Assembly (NCBI GenBank): GCA_032173965.1
Contig: CM063288.1
Coordinates: 19,689,501-19,753,500 of the forward strand
Length of the DNA stretch: 64,000 nucleotides
Direction: 5' to 3'
Source of the DNA: Sitta carolinensis
Taxonomy: Eukaryota > Chordata > Aves > Passeriformes > Sittidae
The notes under the pieces were generated by a model. The model was given only the letters and a program-made list of their open reading frames with translations. It did no database searches and was not told the origin of the DNA. This document shows, piece after piece, positions 27,901 through 42,900 of the stretch. Position numbers and translations under genes: made by a program. Every line of letters starts with the position of its first letter. Positions within the stretch are counted from its first letter, which is position 1.

Positions 27901-30900
27901 CTAGAAAAACACCTTGGGCGCTACCATTAATTAGTTTAATTAGTACCAGAATTTGTTCTTCTTTAGTAGGTAAGGATAAAAGTTAAGTTCTTTCTTACTG
28001 ACATCATACATTCACAGATCTATAGTATGTATAGATACTATGAATGTAGATACGTACAGAGTATAGTAAGCAGTTTGACCTTCATTTTGTCTCAGCTGCT
28101 GTCAGTGGCTCTGTTTCTTCCCATTCTACAAGAAGCCTACTAACCTACTGGGTTAAAACAATACTTAAACATGGCAGTGATGATGCTTACAAGTAAATTT
28201 TTGTTTGTTGATCTAGGCATGATTCTGTGTGTTTGCCAGTGTGTGCCTTTCTAATGTGGGAAGTGACCACTGAAGTGTCTGCAATGTATGCAACAGAAAG
28301 CATAACAGCACTGAACTTATACTTAGGTTCTCCAGTCCCAGTCTAGCAATATAAAGCTTTTAGGTATCTGTAAACATGATTGTCTACTTCATGCTAAAGA
28401 AATTCTTAATCTAATTGAGAATCAGTATCAGAATTCCTAAGTTCACTATGGCATGGACTTTTCATTTCAAGTAATCTGGTCCAAAAACATGCATATTTTT
28501 GCTCCTGAAGCAAATATTCATAATTAGATTATTCCCAGCTGGGCTTCACTATTACTAAGCTTTTTGCTTAGATTCTGTTTGGTAATATGTATCTGATTTT
28601 GGAAATATTATTTCTTGATTTTATTTTGAATAGAAAGTAAAGTAATTGTCTTTTCAGAAGAAGCAGTAGTTGAGGTCTATCTGTATTGATAGTTGTGCTC
28701 TACAGACAGTATTTTTATAAAGGCATTCTTGTGTAAAAAGTGTAGCGTATGAGAAAATTGGATTCTTTGCTTTTTTATTGCACAAGATCAGCTTAAATTA
28801 CTTCAATGACTCTCAGTGACTCAAAAGAGCATAGTTTTGATAGTCAGTGACCAGATTCAAATTTGTACCCAATAAAAAAAGTACATGTATTCATTTGTAG
28901 TTAAGCTAAAAGCTTAGTCTTGCAGTAGCAGAAGATGAAAATGCGTTATGGAGATAAGCAGTCGACTTCCTTTGGCCAGATAAATGTACTGAAAGGAAAG
29001 ACAGAAGAATCTGTCTATGTCAAAGACATTGTCTGGCCCTGTACCTCTTCTGGAGTGTGAGTGCTTAGCTGTGATTAGAAGTAATGCCAATGAAATATGA
29101 ATGCATTGTAGCATTTCTGACCATATTAAACTGTATCTACATGGTGTTTGAAGTAACCCCTCTTTATCTGAACCAGAAGCATGAAAGAAATTAATAAAAT
29201 ATATGAGGATAAAGAAAGAGCTTGTACTTACCCTCTATATAATAGTAATATCCCTGGTACAACATGTACAGTAAGGTGACATTGTCATTAGGCTTTTTCT
29301 CAGTAAGTCATTTGCGCTTCACAAACTGAATGTTGTATCAAAGCTTAACATATTTCTTACCTTACCTGGCGTGCTCTTACTTTGGGAGGAGTGACCTATT
29401 GCAGGCGTAACCAAAATGAGGTTTTAAATACAGTGCTGATATTGGTCATATTTGCTTGGTACTACTTACAGAACCCATCACCTAAGAATAAATGAAGCAC
29501 AAACCGTAGGTAACATCAGAACATCTAGCCAGAGTGTGTACTTTTGCTATTAGTACATAGAGTCAACAGCTGGACAACTCATTAATTCAGGCAGATCACA
29601 CAGTGAGTAACTACCAGGGATGCAAATGAGAAGCCAGGAATTCTGACTAGTCCTTTTTGACATCTGGACACCACTTCCAAAGTCCAACTTGAAAAAAACC
29701 CCACACATTTCTTCTTTGCGTACAATGTAAATACTTTCAAAACTTCTCCTGCTTGGCTTTGCATAATAGAAGAGATTCAGTTCTTTCTTAATATGGTCTT
29801 TCTCACCTAGCTGAAATGCGGCATCACCGAAGAACATTTTTGCAGTGATGTGAGATCTTCTGAACAGCTTCAAGACAAAGGGAGGTTTGCTGAGCATTGG
29901 CACTGAGCTTAGCCAGTGAGTGCATAGATTCTGTGCTGCTACTTCTTTTTCCCTTGAAAACTCTAAGACCATTTTCACAAACTTTAATGGCTGAAATGTC
30001 TCAAAGCATTAAAGAGATTGCTTTAATTCTTAACTTTATTGAACAGAGAAAAAACCAAGAAACATTAGGTCTGACTGACTCCTCTACTGACACAATGAAT
30101 CCCAGAGATCTTAGTCTCTGATCCAGGTGCATAGGTAGGAGCTTTAATTGTTCAGATGAGCAGTCCCATTGAAATTAAGTGCATGTGAGTAAAATTAAAC
30201 ATGTACAGGTTTAAAAGATTCATCCTAACTTTAACTTCTTTCCCCTCCCTCAAAAGAAAACCAAACCAAAACAAAACAAAAAAACCCCAACCAAAACCCA
30301 AAAATTAAATCCCCAGAACCTAGGAGAATTTTGAGAGGGTTTTATATGATTTAGTTGGTCCATTTTATGGACTTGAATTTAATGTAGGTAGCATTTTGTA
30401 TACAGGGGTGTAATTTCTATTTCCTCTGAAGTTTTGACCATATAATTGATGTGAAGCTAGACTTCTGAAAAGCACAGTGCAATCTTTCAACCTTTAACCA
30501 GTTTAACCTTTCAAGGAACCCATAGCAGTTCTAACTGCCTATATTATTATCTATAAACATTTGTTTTTCAAGTATTGGTGCTTTTCACAAAGTGGATTAA
30601 CATTTAATTACTTTTGGTATGTTAAGGTATAAATTACCTTGTAAATGAAAATCAAATGCAGGGATTGGAACCAAGTTTTACTGACTGCCAACACCATGCT
30701 AACCCTGGGTGAAACATTTCTTATTATGTAGACTAATTTTCAAATGCATTTATTCTGTTCATTAGTGTCAAAGGCTTAGACATGTTAAAGATTGGTAGTT
30801 ATTTTTCCTGAGCATGAGCTACACGAGATGAGTAATTCAGAAACTTTTATTGAAGTATCATTTTTTGTTTCAGCTGAAAAAGAAAATCATAGTAATAGTT

Positions 30901-33900
30901 TTTCCATGGATTCAGTCTAATGCTGTAAGTAATTACGTAGGAATTCACTTGACACAGGAAATAAGCACTGGTAAGAATCCTAGAATTCCTAGAAGGAAGT
31001 AACTACTGAGCAAAGGCATAATAGGTGAAACATTTCATTTTTTAAGTGAGCACTGAACACTTTGGGTTTGTTTTTTTGTTTGTTTGTGAAGTCGTAAAAG
31101 ATTTGTGGTTAATGAAAAGGTTTATTTATTTGCTTGGCTTACCAGATCAGAAATGTTTAATTTTAGTTTTGCATGAGAAACTAAGGAAGACCTCAGAGGT
31201 ATTAATTACGAACCCTAGACACCTAATGCCAGCAGTGAGTGTGATGGACCTTGAGTAGCTATAGAACCATTCTAAATTTTATTTAATTATTTAGGTTTTT
31301 TAAGTTGTTACAAAATGCAACAAAATTTTAGTCTTTTTAAACAGTCTGATTCAAAGTCCTTTCTTCTCCCAACTTCCCTCTTTTATCATGTGTTGTCAGT
31401 GCTTCAGTGCAAGGCTTTCAAGCTTTAGACTTGCTAATCTGAAACCTAGCCAAAAACAACCTTTCCAGAGTATTTTAGCCAAAAAAGGCCCAAAAGAGTA
31501 ATTTCTAACATACAAAACCAGTAAAATTACAACTGGGAGAAAAATTATTTCACCATTTACTTGTTCATTAAAGTCCTCATTTTAACTTTGGAGAGCTACA
31601 GGTATTTACAGTATGTACCATGCATGTGCATAGATACTCAAGATTTCCCAAACCCTTGTGGTTCTCATTAAGATACACAATATAATAGCCTAAAGCCATT
31701 TCCAAAATAGTGGACATACTTTGTGTTCTGGACCATGATTTAAACTGTCAGGTCATATACAATGTTAGATCTGGAAATGACATGCCAGTTTTGCAGTATT
31801 GTGTCAATACCAGTGCCAGCAACTTAAAAGATAAATACTTCTTTAAATGAATTCAGAATGTTCAAAAGAAGAGTGCCGTGTTTTGAGTGCTGGTCCCCAG
31901 ATTATTTTAGAGGGTTTGGTATTTTTCTTGTTCAGAGGAAACTAAGAGCAAAAGTTCCTTTCAGTGTTGGACAGTGGATTTACTCTGCTCTCTTAGGGAA
32001 TTATTACCAGCATTTGGGTTTCTTTACCAGTGATTTGGTGTTCTTAGTTTTCGTTTTTCCCATATTGCCTCCTTACTAGTTATGTAATGCACAGTTTAGC
32101 AAAACACTGAGGACTGTTTAGAGTTACTGCCTTTCTGTAAAGCTAACAGCTAAACACCAGAGTTGATGCAAACAAGTCATTTAGCATCTGAAAGAAGTGT
32201 TAACACTTTATTTACATTTAAATTAAAATAGACACTTATTTATGTGTTCTGGTTCTGAAAGGTGTGTGGTACATCTGCAGAGGCCTATTGTTTATTCATG
32301 CTGTAAATCCTTTGAAATGTGTTAAAATGCTTCCCACTCATTATAAAAATCCTGCCACCCATGGATTAGGGCTTTGATGTCACCAATCCTGCTTCAAAGG
32401 GTTCTTTCAATGCTATTAATCACAGTTTAGCCTCTGAAGATATAGCCAGAGAAAACATTTGGACATCTTGTGCTAGACTTGCTAAAACTTTGAAATATAC
32501 AGAGTGTCTTGCATATGCAAGTCCGATATCACTTCCTCCCTCTTCTCCTAGGTTTTATTTTGAAAAGCTATTTTGTGATGACTTTGGCTTTCTACAAGTA
32601 CAGAAGAAAAAATTTAGGACATGTCATACCTTACATTTTAAAAAAGGCACTAGTCTTTCGCTTGACACCTCAACATATTTTTGCCTGGGAAATTGAGTCA
32701 GTCTTTAAACTCTGAGTTACAATAAGACTGAAAATTATATGTCAAAAGGTCAAAAAATGGTGCCATCCTATCATTTTCTCATCTTTCTCATTAGTTTGTG
32801 AGTTTAAGATACTGTCTTAACACTTCGGGATCCATGTCATTTCATAGAAACAAGATTGAGTCTGTAGTCTTTTTGCTCTTTGAAATCTCTCAATGAGTCA
32901 CAGAGAAATTGATTACTAGTGATTGAGCTGTATGCCTTTGTGCTGTCCTTGTTTTCATCAGCTCAGTAGCTAAGGTCAGTGACATACCACCTTATCACTG
33001 ACTTTTTCCTCCCCTCTAAATCAACACTGCACTCTGTCATGCCTGTGCTGAATGCTCTGCAGGCACAATTGGTAATGAGAGGGGTGTGGAAGAAGTGTGG
33101 TGGTGTCTGCTATTTCTAGTACTATTCTACAAACTGATTTCACACAGTACAATTTTTTCCCTTCTAAGCTTCTTGAATAGTTTTTGCAGTATGAATTTCT
33201 TTCTTTTTGAACAGGCAATTTGGCACAAGCAAGAGCCAGAGTGACAGCAGCATCTCGGTCTTTGCCTCCGCAGCTCAGTGCTGGGCGTATCAAGGTTAGT
33301 AGTGTTCCCTTTGAGGACAGGCAGTTGTTTATAAAATACTACAGTGAGACTGTATGCACAATACTTAGCTGACATGGGTATAGAGTGAGGTTCTTACCAA
33401 ATAAGAGTCTGCCTTTACTACCAGTAACATGCACCTTGTCTTGGAGCAAGGTTTCCAATTTTAGTGATGAACCTATCGTAGAATTCAGTGAAGAGTCAAT
33501 TTACTACTGATTAATCTTTATACCTTTGGAGTGAAATCTGTTACATCAGTATCAATAGTCCTCTTGATTTCAAAGGGTTCAAGGTTTTCCTCTGACAGTT
33601 TTGACGTAGAAAGACATCTTCTTAGGTAAATTTTAAATCGTGTATTTAGCAGTATGAAAGGCAAAATAATTTTTTTAAAAAAAATCTATTTCTTTTTTAT
33701 TCAAGTTGGAAGTGAAAAACCAGGACATGTTTGTGACTGGTAGATAACTGGAAAAGAGTGACTCAGCAAAACCACTATTCTGTAAAAAGAACTGTAGAAT
33801 TTAAATGCTGCTGAATTTTGCCATGCAAGTATGTGGCATAACTGCAAAAAGATGGGAAAATTTTATGACAATTAGTGGGATTATAACTGAGTACACTTAA

Positions 33901-36900
33901 TTTGTGAGGAAACCTGTTGTCCCTTGAAGCTGATGGTATGTACACCCCCTCCCTGCTTCCTAACTCTACTTGTTAGAGTTAGCTTAGTTAAGGTTGGGGG
34001 AGTTGGGGTTTTTTCAAAGCAAACAGTAATAAATTTTTAAAACAAGTGTGGTAACAGCAACTGTTCATAAGTCTACAGAATTTTATGTTTTGGGGTTTCT
34101 GTTTCTTCTTGTTATCTTCTGGTATTTGGAGCTCATGCTCAAACGTCAGTGTGGTGATTTATGTCATCCAGATGTCTATATCCTTCACTGTACCTGCAAA
34201 TACAGATGTGGATTTCAGACTATTATTTCCTGTCTGGTGTAAATACTTTCAGTGCTCAAGGGTGGCTTTTCCAGTTTTCTTGTGTTACATACACATTGTC
34301 TTTTACATCCAGCTATAGTCAGCACAAGCTTTCTAAGCATGCATTTTTTTGATACAGAAGGATTTTAATAGAGTAGTTCACTTCTAGAGCTTTACTAAAC
34401 CCAGTCAGTTAATAAGTACTGTTTAAGTGGACTTTACTCACCCTTCAAACTTTTTGAAAGGAGCTAAAAGAAAAGACATGCAGAAATGCAACACTATTCA
34501 GAAAATGGTAATTTAAACACTTTTTATATAAAAAGCTATTTCTTAGAATTTTGTAAAGTGCCTAATTAAAACAATTTCAAGAAACACATTTTAAGTTAAT
34601 ATTTTAAAATTTGTTTTTAAAAATCCAAATGTAATAATTTCATTTGGAAATTTGGAAATCTTTTCTCAGTATTTAATTTAAAAGGGTTTTTTGCTTAACA
34701 TAATTTTTGATTTTACAGTATTTCATACCATGCCAGCAGCAGGTGTGGTCAATATGTAGACAGTCATAATTTTGAGTGATTTCATAAGGTGACATGATGT
34801 CATAAATCATTCTTTTAATATTGTCTCAAAACTTTTAGAAGTAATCTTTTTAGCAGTGAAACAATTTGACTTTTGTAGGTCAGGCTGTTTTCCATTACAG
34901 TTGTAATTATATAAATTCAAGTTGTAATTATATAAATTCATATTGTAGGTCACTATACCTGTCATGTAAAAATGTGACTTAATAGTTGAAATATCTTCAT
35001 TTTTGTTTAAAAAGAATAGCTAGTGATTTAAAATACGAGGTATCACAACATTCTTATTCTTATATCATGACATTGTTTTTATACTCTGTCATTTTCCAGC
35101 AAGCCAGTTGTGAGAAAGCCTATTGTCTGTTATAGATGAGGTTGTTACCCTACCATAAAATTGTGTCGCTTCATGGACAAGAAATGTTGTACATTAATGA
35201 GAGACAAAACTTCTTTAAAAGTCTGACAAGAAAATCCCCTCAGCTTCAGGGTCTATCAGAATTTTTCTAATGAAAACTTCAAACGTTTCTTGTCAAAGAG
35301 ATTTGGAAACTGATTCTAATTCTTACATATTGCACAGATCTGAATTTACAACTTTATTCATAGGAAAAGAAATCTAACAATACTGCTTTCAGCCTAATTA
35401 TCTGAGAAAAAGTGTTTTACATCTCCTCTGTGAGTGTTTTTGACCAACTGTCTTTCTGTGCATTCATTCCCTTTGCTGTCTCCAAAAACCCTCAAAACAA
35501 AACTCTTTTGAACCCAGCAGCCTATTGTAAACCATATTTGATAGAGTGGTAGTACCAAGATTGTAAGATTCTACAGTTTTGGTGAAAATAAGCAGCTGTG
35601 AAAATGAGATGATACTGCCCTTAATTGACAATAGATATATGAGATATGAATATGAGAGGTTGTGAGTGGTCAATCTCCAACAACAATACCACTTAGTCTC
35701 TGCTTTTCTAGACAGAGAAGAATCCTATTTAGAACCTCAAATTCATTGGCATTTGGGCCCAGATCAGTCCTCAAACTTTGCTTTTGTTCTTGATTTGATC
35801 TTATTTATGATTAAATTGAGTGTCTTTTAATATTAAATACTACCAGTTTTTCTGAACTTACTGTCAGTGCTCACTGTTATGGCTTTTGTCTTCTACCTGA
35901 TGTTTACTAGAGATTTAGATAACAATCCTCAGAAACTAGGTGTCTTGCTGAGAAAATCTTGAAACATTCCCACATCCTTCCCCATGGACATGCCTGCTTT
36001 GATTAGGTCATTGATATTTACTTTGTCACATAACCTCTTAAGATGCTTGATGTTACCTGTGCTGATAAGGCATTCTTCCTGAAATATATTACAGAATGTT
36101 CTGTTAACAAACTGCATCTCTCCTTTTTTATTCATTTTTTATTCTTCTTCTCCTGTGTTAGTTTGAGATGTGTACCAATGCATGTATGCCACTCTGGGCC
36201 AGAACATCACAGATTAAAAACACATATTGAAATTTTTATGGTCACTCTTATTGAACTCTGTCTTCATTTGTGCCATCTGTGTTCTGAATCTTGACTTCAC
36301 TAGATTTCTTTTGATTTCTTCCCCAACACAAAATCCATTTTTTTATCTATTATTACTTAGCACTTCATTTCCTTTATATTTTGCATGCAGTCTCCTAAAT
36401 ACCTCCTGAAGGTAAGAGTCTCAGTTACTTTATTGAAAACCATAATCTTTCAGCAATTATTTTCGTTTCCAGAGGAGTGTTCTTAAGTCAGTGAGTGTTG
36501 GAAATGATTGTATGGAGCAAAGTCCGGGAAGTGTAGCACAGGTGCTGACAACAGCATTATCTGGTTTATACAAATGCCACCTGGTCAGAGCAGATGGTAA
36601 ACTGCCACAAAGCAAGTGAATGCTAAAATGCTGTTAATGCTCCATGCAAACAGGATGCTGCTTAATTTTCTTTAATTTTGTTGAGCTGTAATGCAGCAAC
36701 ACAATCTGCTTATTATGGGTAACCACAGTTATACTCATTCATAAATTCTGGTTTCATTTTGATAAGAACAGCTGTACTAACAATATAACTCAAATCTACA
36801 AGGAGTGGTATGTTCACTGTCCATAAATATCCTCTAATAATAACTCTTCTGCAATGCTGAAAAAGTGGTATGCTTTGGCAGTTCAGGAGAATAAGATTGC

Positions 36901-39900
36901 TGAGATTCTTGGTATCAAAATGGCAATATAAAGTAATTAATAGTAACCATAGTAGGAGAACTTACATATTCTGAGACTACCTACTTTGTTTTCCACTCAT
37001 TATCCATTATCCTACAGTATCATTTCCATACATGAGCAAAATGAGGCAGTTCAATTTACTTCCTGGCTATTACAAATATAACTTTTCTTATAGATACAAG
37101 TCCTATTGGAGTTCATTATAGTGGCAATAAGAGAAATACTTTTTAGAAATTAGTTCCTAAGGTATTGCAACTTGACAGCTATTTCACTGGCTGAGTATTA
37201 TACTCTCATAAATCTAGAGTGCTCTTACACTATGAAAAATAATTCAAAATGCTTAGAGACCTCTCCGAAACCAGTGTGTTTCCTGCATCTTGTTAGAAGC
37301 TGGCCTTGCTATCTCTGATAAAGTACTCTGAAGTACACTCACCTGAAGGAATGACTACAATAAAAACTGAACCCAGCTTTCATGGGCAAGGTGTGGGGTG
37401 GGTCTGCAGTGTTTCTGGAGCAGTCCTAATATCCGAGTTTTGTCTTCCAGGTTGACACAATGGAGGTTATGCGGCATCCTGAGGAAACAACTAACATGAA
37501 GCGGCAAACTATGGCTTCTTATTTTAGGGTACAAAAATTCAAATGAAAACAACCATTTTGATAATAAGAACAATAGATATATCTAAAATATTTGTGGGAT
37601 AATAAGATCAAAGAGAAATATAAGAGAACTTTTATTCTGTTACAAGGCCTCTGTTCATTAATTTTTTTTTCTTTTTTCTCTTTGTTTCCTCATACATCTA
37701 TTTTTTATAATTTCATTGAGTACATCAATAACAGAATCTAGAGCCTAGACTATTTTCTGTCTAAAATTCTAGAGGTCTAGAACAGGTCTTGTTATAAACA
37801 GAAACCAATTTTGTGCAAATAAATTGGATGCTATTACTAAAGTCTTATTTTTTTTTTCATGAGTTTAGGCATACATACATTTAAAGATTAAGATTCTTCA
37901 TTTATACTAATAAGTAAGAACCAATCCATCTTTTGGAAGTGCTGTTGTAAATCATACAGATTGCCATTTTATCAGCAGTAATCCTGTCTGAGGTAATGCA
38001 TATTCTGCATGTGTGTTTGAATCAAACAGGCAGGGAAAGGGCATTGAGAATGTTGAAACTGGAAGCTTAGGAGTCAAGGAAGTGCTAGTCCAAGACTCTT
38101 GGTTACTGTTTTTGTCTTGCAGACATTTCAAAGTGGATGAGTTTTCAGCAGTTGGCTCTTGGGCTGCATTTGTACCATGCAGAATAGGGAAGTTCGCAGA
38201 GGTGTGCTAACCAGTGTGAGTTGAAGCTTCAAGCTGTGTAGGAATACTTGTTCAATTTGTTTTGTTGAATAGTGTAAGGAAGGGTATAGAGGAAGCTGGT
38301 GTATACTGAGATGTTGCCCCAGTGTGGAGAGTGCTAGGATACACATTCAGACTTGTCATACAGATGTGCAGTTAGAGTGCTCTTGCTCTGTAAGAACTGT
38401 GAAAAGAAGAAAAAAGTATGGAAGTAGACCATAATACACGTGCAACCTGCAGCAAGGTGATGACAGTCAGCTTGGAACTGTATGTGATTTTGAGACACGT
38501 ATGGGTATATAAGATCGAACGTAGTTGGCAACACATAGTTATCATACAACAGCTTAATAAGGTGAGTATGGATCAGGAGTATAAGTATTCAGAGGAGTCA
38601 ATGGAGAAAAAGATATATATGATCTGATCAAATGGTTTTTGTTTTAGTTTAAAATTAAATGGAGTGAATTGTTTTGTGTGTATAGGGTGGATAGGGAAAG
38701 AAGTAATGGACCTACATTTCAGTGACAAGATTTATGTTAGATGCTAAGAACTTTCTGAATAGTCTGATAATATAGCTGTTAAACAGATTTCTAGGGAGAC
38801 TGCAGTTCATGTTCTCAGTGATTCTGAAAAATTAATGTAACAGAGTTGCACGTGAAATGTTAAAGATACATCTAGTGTTCTCTGTGGGCAGAGCATTGAA
38901 CTGATGACTTTCTTGCAACCCTTTCCTCATGATTTGCTGTGAATTTCAGTGATTGTTTCATGGTGAAGCTTGTGTTTCTGTTGGGGATATTTGATCAGTC
39001 AAATGTGTCTGCAGTAGATTATAGTTAGGATAATTTTCAGGTTTTTTTTTTTTTTCAATGGACAGTCTTCAACTATGGAAATGTGATAAAAGGAGAAGAG
39101 AAAGGTGTAAGAAGTAAGAAATCAGATTCAGAACGTTTAACTTTTTTTTACAACTGAAAATTTTTAATAGGTTCCATGTTACAGCTGAAATCTTAAAAAT
39201 ACATAAAAAGGCAATGGAGATTAACATTACAGATTAAAATATAGTCAAGCATTACAAACTGCTTACAAATATGAGTCTCCTGCTTAAGTAGTTCCATTGC
39301 AGTTTTTTGTCAAGTATGTGCATCTTGTTTATTTTCCTCACTAGTATTCCCTCATGGATCTTTTATCCAAAATGGTTGTTGGACAGCCTCACTTTATCCG
39401 CTGCATTAAACCTAATGATGATCGAGAAGCACTGATGTTTTCTTATGAGAGAGTTCTGCTGCAGCTACGATACACTGGAATTCTGGAAACTGTCAAAATA
39501 CGTCAAAAAGGGTATTCTCATCGCATCCTCTTTGAAGAGTTTGTAAAAAGGTAAGACTTGTATAATAGGTCTTTTTCTAATATTCTAGTAAGATATAGTC
39601 TATGTTTAAGTACAGAAAGTTCTACAAATGTTGTTCATAGGTGTTTAGGTGGTCTGCATCTCTAATGAGGACAGGGACTTTCAGAGATAAAGAGAAGAGA
39701 TACTACGAGAGATATCTGATCTCTAATGGAGAACAGTCAGTGTGAAACCCGCAGTGAACACAAATAATGAGCCTGTCCCCATGGCTCCCTCTGTAGAGGC
39801 AACAAGTGGAAATTATGCATCCTGCTCAGATAATTCAAGGATTTTGGAAGGTCAGTGACCTTCAGCCATCATATGAAGAATGTTTAAGAATTAACTGATA

Positions 39901-42900
39901 TAAAAGCTTCAGATTTAGCTTTCCAGAGTCATTTATCTTCAAGATATCATGAATTATAATCAGATCTCTGTTCACCCTACCCTTTCTCATGGCTACTATT
40001 ACTGGCTTTAATACATATTCTCGATCTCAAAAAGTTATAAATTTTATTCAGGAAATGCTATTGTCTTTATGATGGCAGCATGGCTACACAATAATTATGG
40101 TTTCCTCTATATTTTAAATGTGGGTTTATGTAGTATTTACTGGCTTTCAGTGTGTAGGATTGGCAGCTCAACAATGAGAAAAAGCACTACCGTTCGCCAT
40201 TTAGGCAATAGTAGGAACAAGTATTGAATGGCTAAATCAGCCATGGTGTGGTATTTTTTGAACTGGAGGTTGCTTATCCAGACAATATAGAATTAACAAA
40301 TGTACTGAAAGCAAGTCATTAGTCTCACTTCAGTGCCTGATAAAGTTAGGGGGAAAGTTATTCTGGGAGGTATTGAAAAACACCTGAAAGACAATGCAGC
40401 CATTGGTTACAGCCAGCACAGCTTATCAAGTCTGATTTCCTTTTATAACGCAATATCCCACCTAGCTGACCAAGGGAAGCCAGTTGGAGTAATCTTAGAT
40501 TTCAGTGAAGCTGTTGATACTGTCTCTCTCAGCATCCTTCAGGACAAAATGTCCAGCACACAGCTGGATAAACACATCATTGCAATGGATGAGCATCTGG
40601 CTCACAGTTTGGGCACAAAAGGGTTATAGTGAATGGGGTGATATCACACTGGTGTCCAGTCATTCATGGGATTCCATACTCAGCCTTGTGCTCCTCAACG
40701 TCCATGATATAAATGGCATTATCTTTACCAACATTTTTTGTGTTAATATGACTAATTTTAGTAAGGTCGCACCATTCTAGAGCACATTTAACAGATTAAT
40801 TTTTGTGATCATTAATATATCTTTGCAATATCCTGAAGTGGCTGAAAGCAGAATTATTAACCTTAAATTTTATTCAATTTACACGTAAGTGAACTAAGAT
40901 TAACTCCACTGAAATTAGTGTGAATTGAGAAGAAATTAAACCTTCTCTTATCAGGAGATCCTTTTCATTCAAAAATGCACTGATTTTGAGTACAACCTTG
41001 CAAACTAATGGTAATAAAAACAGCATTGACTATAGCTTTCTATTCCTGAAGGTAAGAACAAGCCGTGGTTAACATCTTGTCAATTACTCCGCAAGTTTTT
41101 AGTCCAATTTAATGTAATTTGTTACGGAAAGAAAGTCAACACAAAAAGGGAAGGAGAGTGGAGCAGATTTAGCAATTTCCACAACAGCAAAGACTTCTGA
41201 GTTCAGAATATAAGCGGGGGTGGGAGAGGATATGTTATTGCTCCTTGGTTCAGCTCATGCTTTATTTTAAAGCAGATTCTATTCTCTTTTGCTCTTTCAA
41301 ATAAAATCAAACAATGCTTTATAAAGCTATCAGTGGAACAAGAAACATTTTTCTTTAACTTACACTATGACTAGTCAAGTGTTTTTAGAAACTAAGTAGT
41401 TGAATACATAAAAATCTTTGAAAAAACAGGTCAAATGCTAAACAGATTGGCACTTCTTTGTTCATAATCAAAAAGACATTAGGCAAGTATGAAGAAGAGT
41501 TTCAAAATGTCAGTAAATGTAAGGATATCAAAGATTTTTTTAAGCCAGCAAGTTAATTGGTATTTTGATCCTTTTGAGCAACTGAACAACAAAATGGATG
41601 AGCCAGCATTTTTTCTCCCTTGATGTTATTAAACAAATAGGTGTGCTTCTTATCTGCCTGTTCAATAATGCTGTTTTGTAAACTCTTAGCAGGAAATATG
41701 AGGACAAAACAATCAAAGGCAGGGAACAGACCCATTCAGAGTTTATCAGGTGGGAGGTAAACAAAAGATAAAGCTCTGTCTAATGTTACTCTTTACTGTC
41801 TTCTGTTTTCATGTAGAGCAGATTATTTGCAAACCTGTATGTACTTTATTAGGTTAAAAAACAGATGGTGAGGAGAGGGCTTAATTGTAACTCATTCACA
41901 CATTGTTTCTTCAGCCAAGTGTATTACCATCTGTTTTATGTATATAAATATACATATTCTTTTACTTAAAGTAGGAATATGTAATCTGCAGTCCCTGTAA
42001 ACACTGTACCCCTGTCAAGTCTTAGACACTTTGTCTCCCTTGGCACTGTCTTGCACACGATGACATCATGCATCTGTCTTAGGTTTGCTGTGAAGCAACA
42101 TGGCCCATCTTTCAGGCTGGAATGTCAGATTTGAGGTACGGGTTATTAACTTGATCTGTCGACCAGGAGTGCCTGAAATATGGGGTCACCGTGCACTGCA
42201 CAACAATTTAAAGGAGTTGTGCTTTCTCATGGGTACCTGCACTGAAGGTCTCACTGGATGGAACAATCCTTGCTGAGTGCCCCTGAAGCTTCACATGACA
42301 TGATATGGTGTGCAGGTGTGAACTCATCACATATCCTCCAGCTGGATTCTCCTTTTGTGTGGCATATACTGTGCAGTGGGTTGAAAGGGGAGGGACTCAG
42401 TAGGTCAATGGTATTAAAAGCTGTCATGCTCATAATGCCTCATCAGCTCATGAGAATGTGTTGAGAACTTTTGCACGAGTTCCATTTAAGGATTGTCTTT
42501 TTTCTTCCCTGCCTGTTTATGTTAAGCATTAAGATGCAGGATAAACTTTTACTATAAGCATTACCTATTCCACAGTAGTCAGATGTTACTCAGGTCATAC
42601 ACTTGTGGCAACACCAGGGCTATTACTGTAGCAGTGATCCCAGTGAGGCTGGTTCTGCTTTTTCAATCTCGCAGGAGAAATTTGCATAAGGTCACTGTAA
42701 GTACACGTGGTAAACACAGTTTCTAAACCACCAGTGTTAGATTTCTCATGACCACATAAAGCCTCACTGACATTAATAAGTCACATTTTGCATGAAAAGG
42801 AGCTAGGAATAAAAACTGGTCAAACATTACAAAATCCTGTAAAACCTATAACCTCAGTAAGTGCTTTCTTCTAACACCAAAAATTCAGTGGTGATACACT

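Larger units (their letters stand above)
21763..33214 (+). other. MYO3B intron, 11.4 kb, largest in window
   Basis: This intron interrupts loop 2. It contains a local CpG cluster at about 24085-24285, an 18-bp palindrome at 26942, a 16-bp direct repeat pair at 25476/25499 and an A/C-rich tract at about 30256-30310. No complete mobile element or coding exon was recognised. Confidence 0.85.
33295..37450 (+). other. MYO3B intron with candidate cassette exons
   Basis: This intron lies between two loop-2 exons. It contains a two-copy 21-bp tandem duplication at 34900-34940 and candidate in-frame cassette exons at 36391-36411 and 36473 onward. Confidence 0.82.

Noticed and set aside
29550..29978. 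142-codon open frame on the minus strand
   Set aside because: No domain, no splice context, and low-complexity-free but unrecognisable sequence. A chance open frame is the simplest explanation.
36473..36596. 124-nt version of the loop-2 candidate exon ending at GATG|GTAAAC
   Set aside because: It ends in phase 1 and would shift the next exon into a TGA stop, so a productive transcript is not possible.
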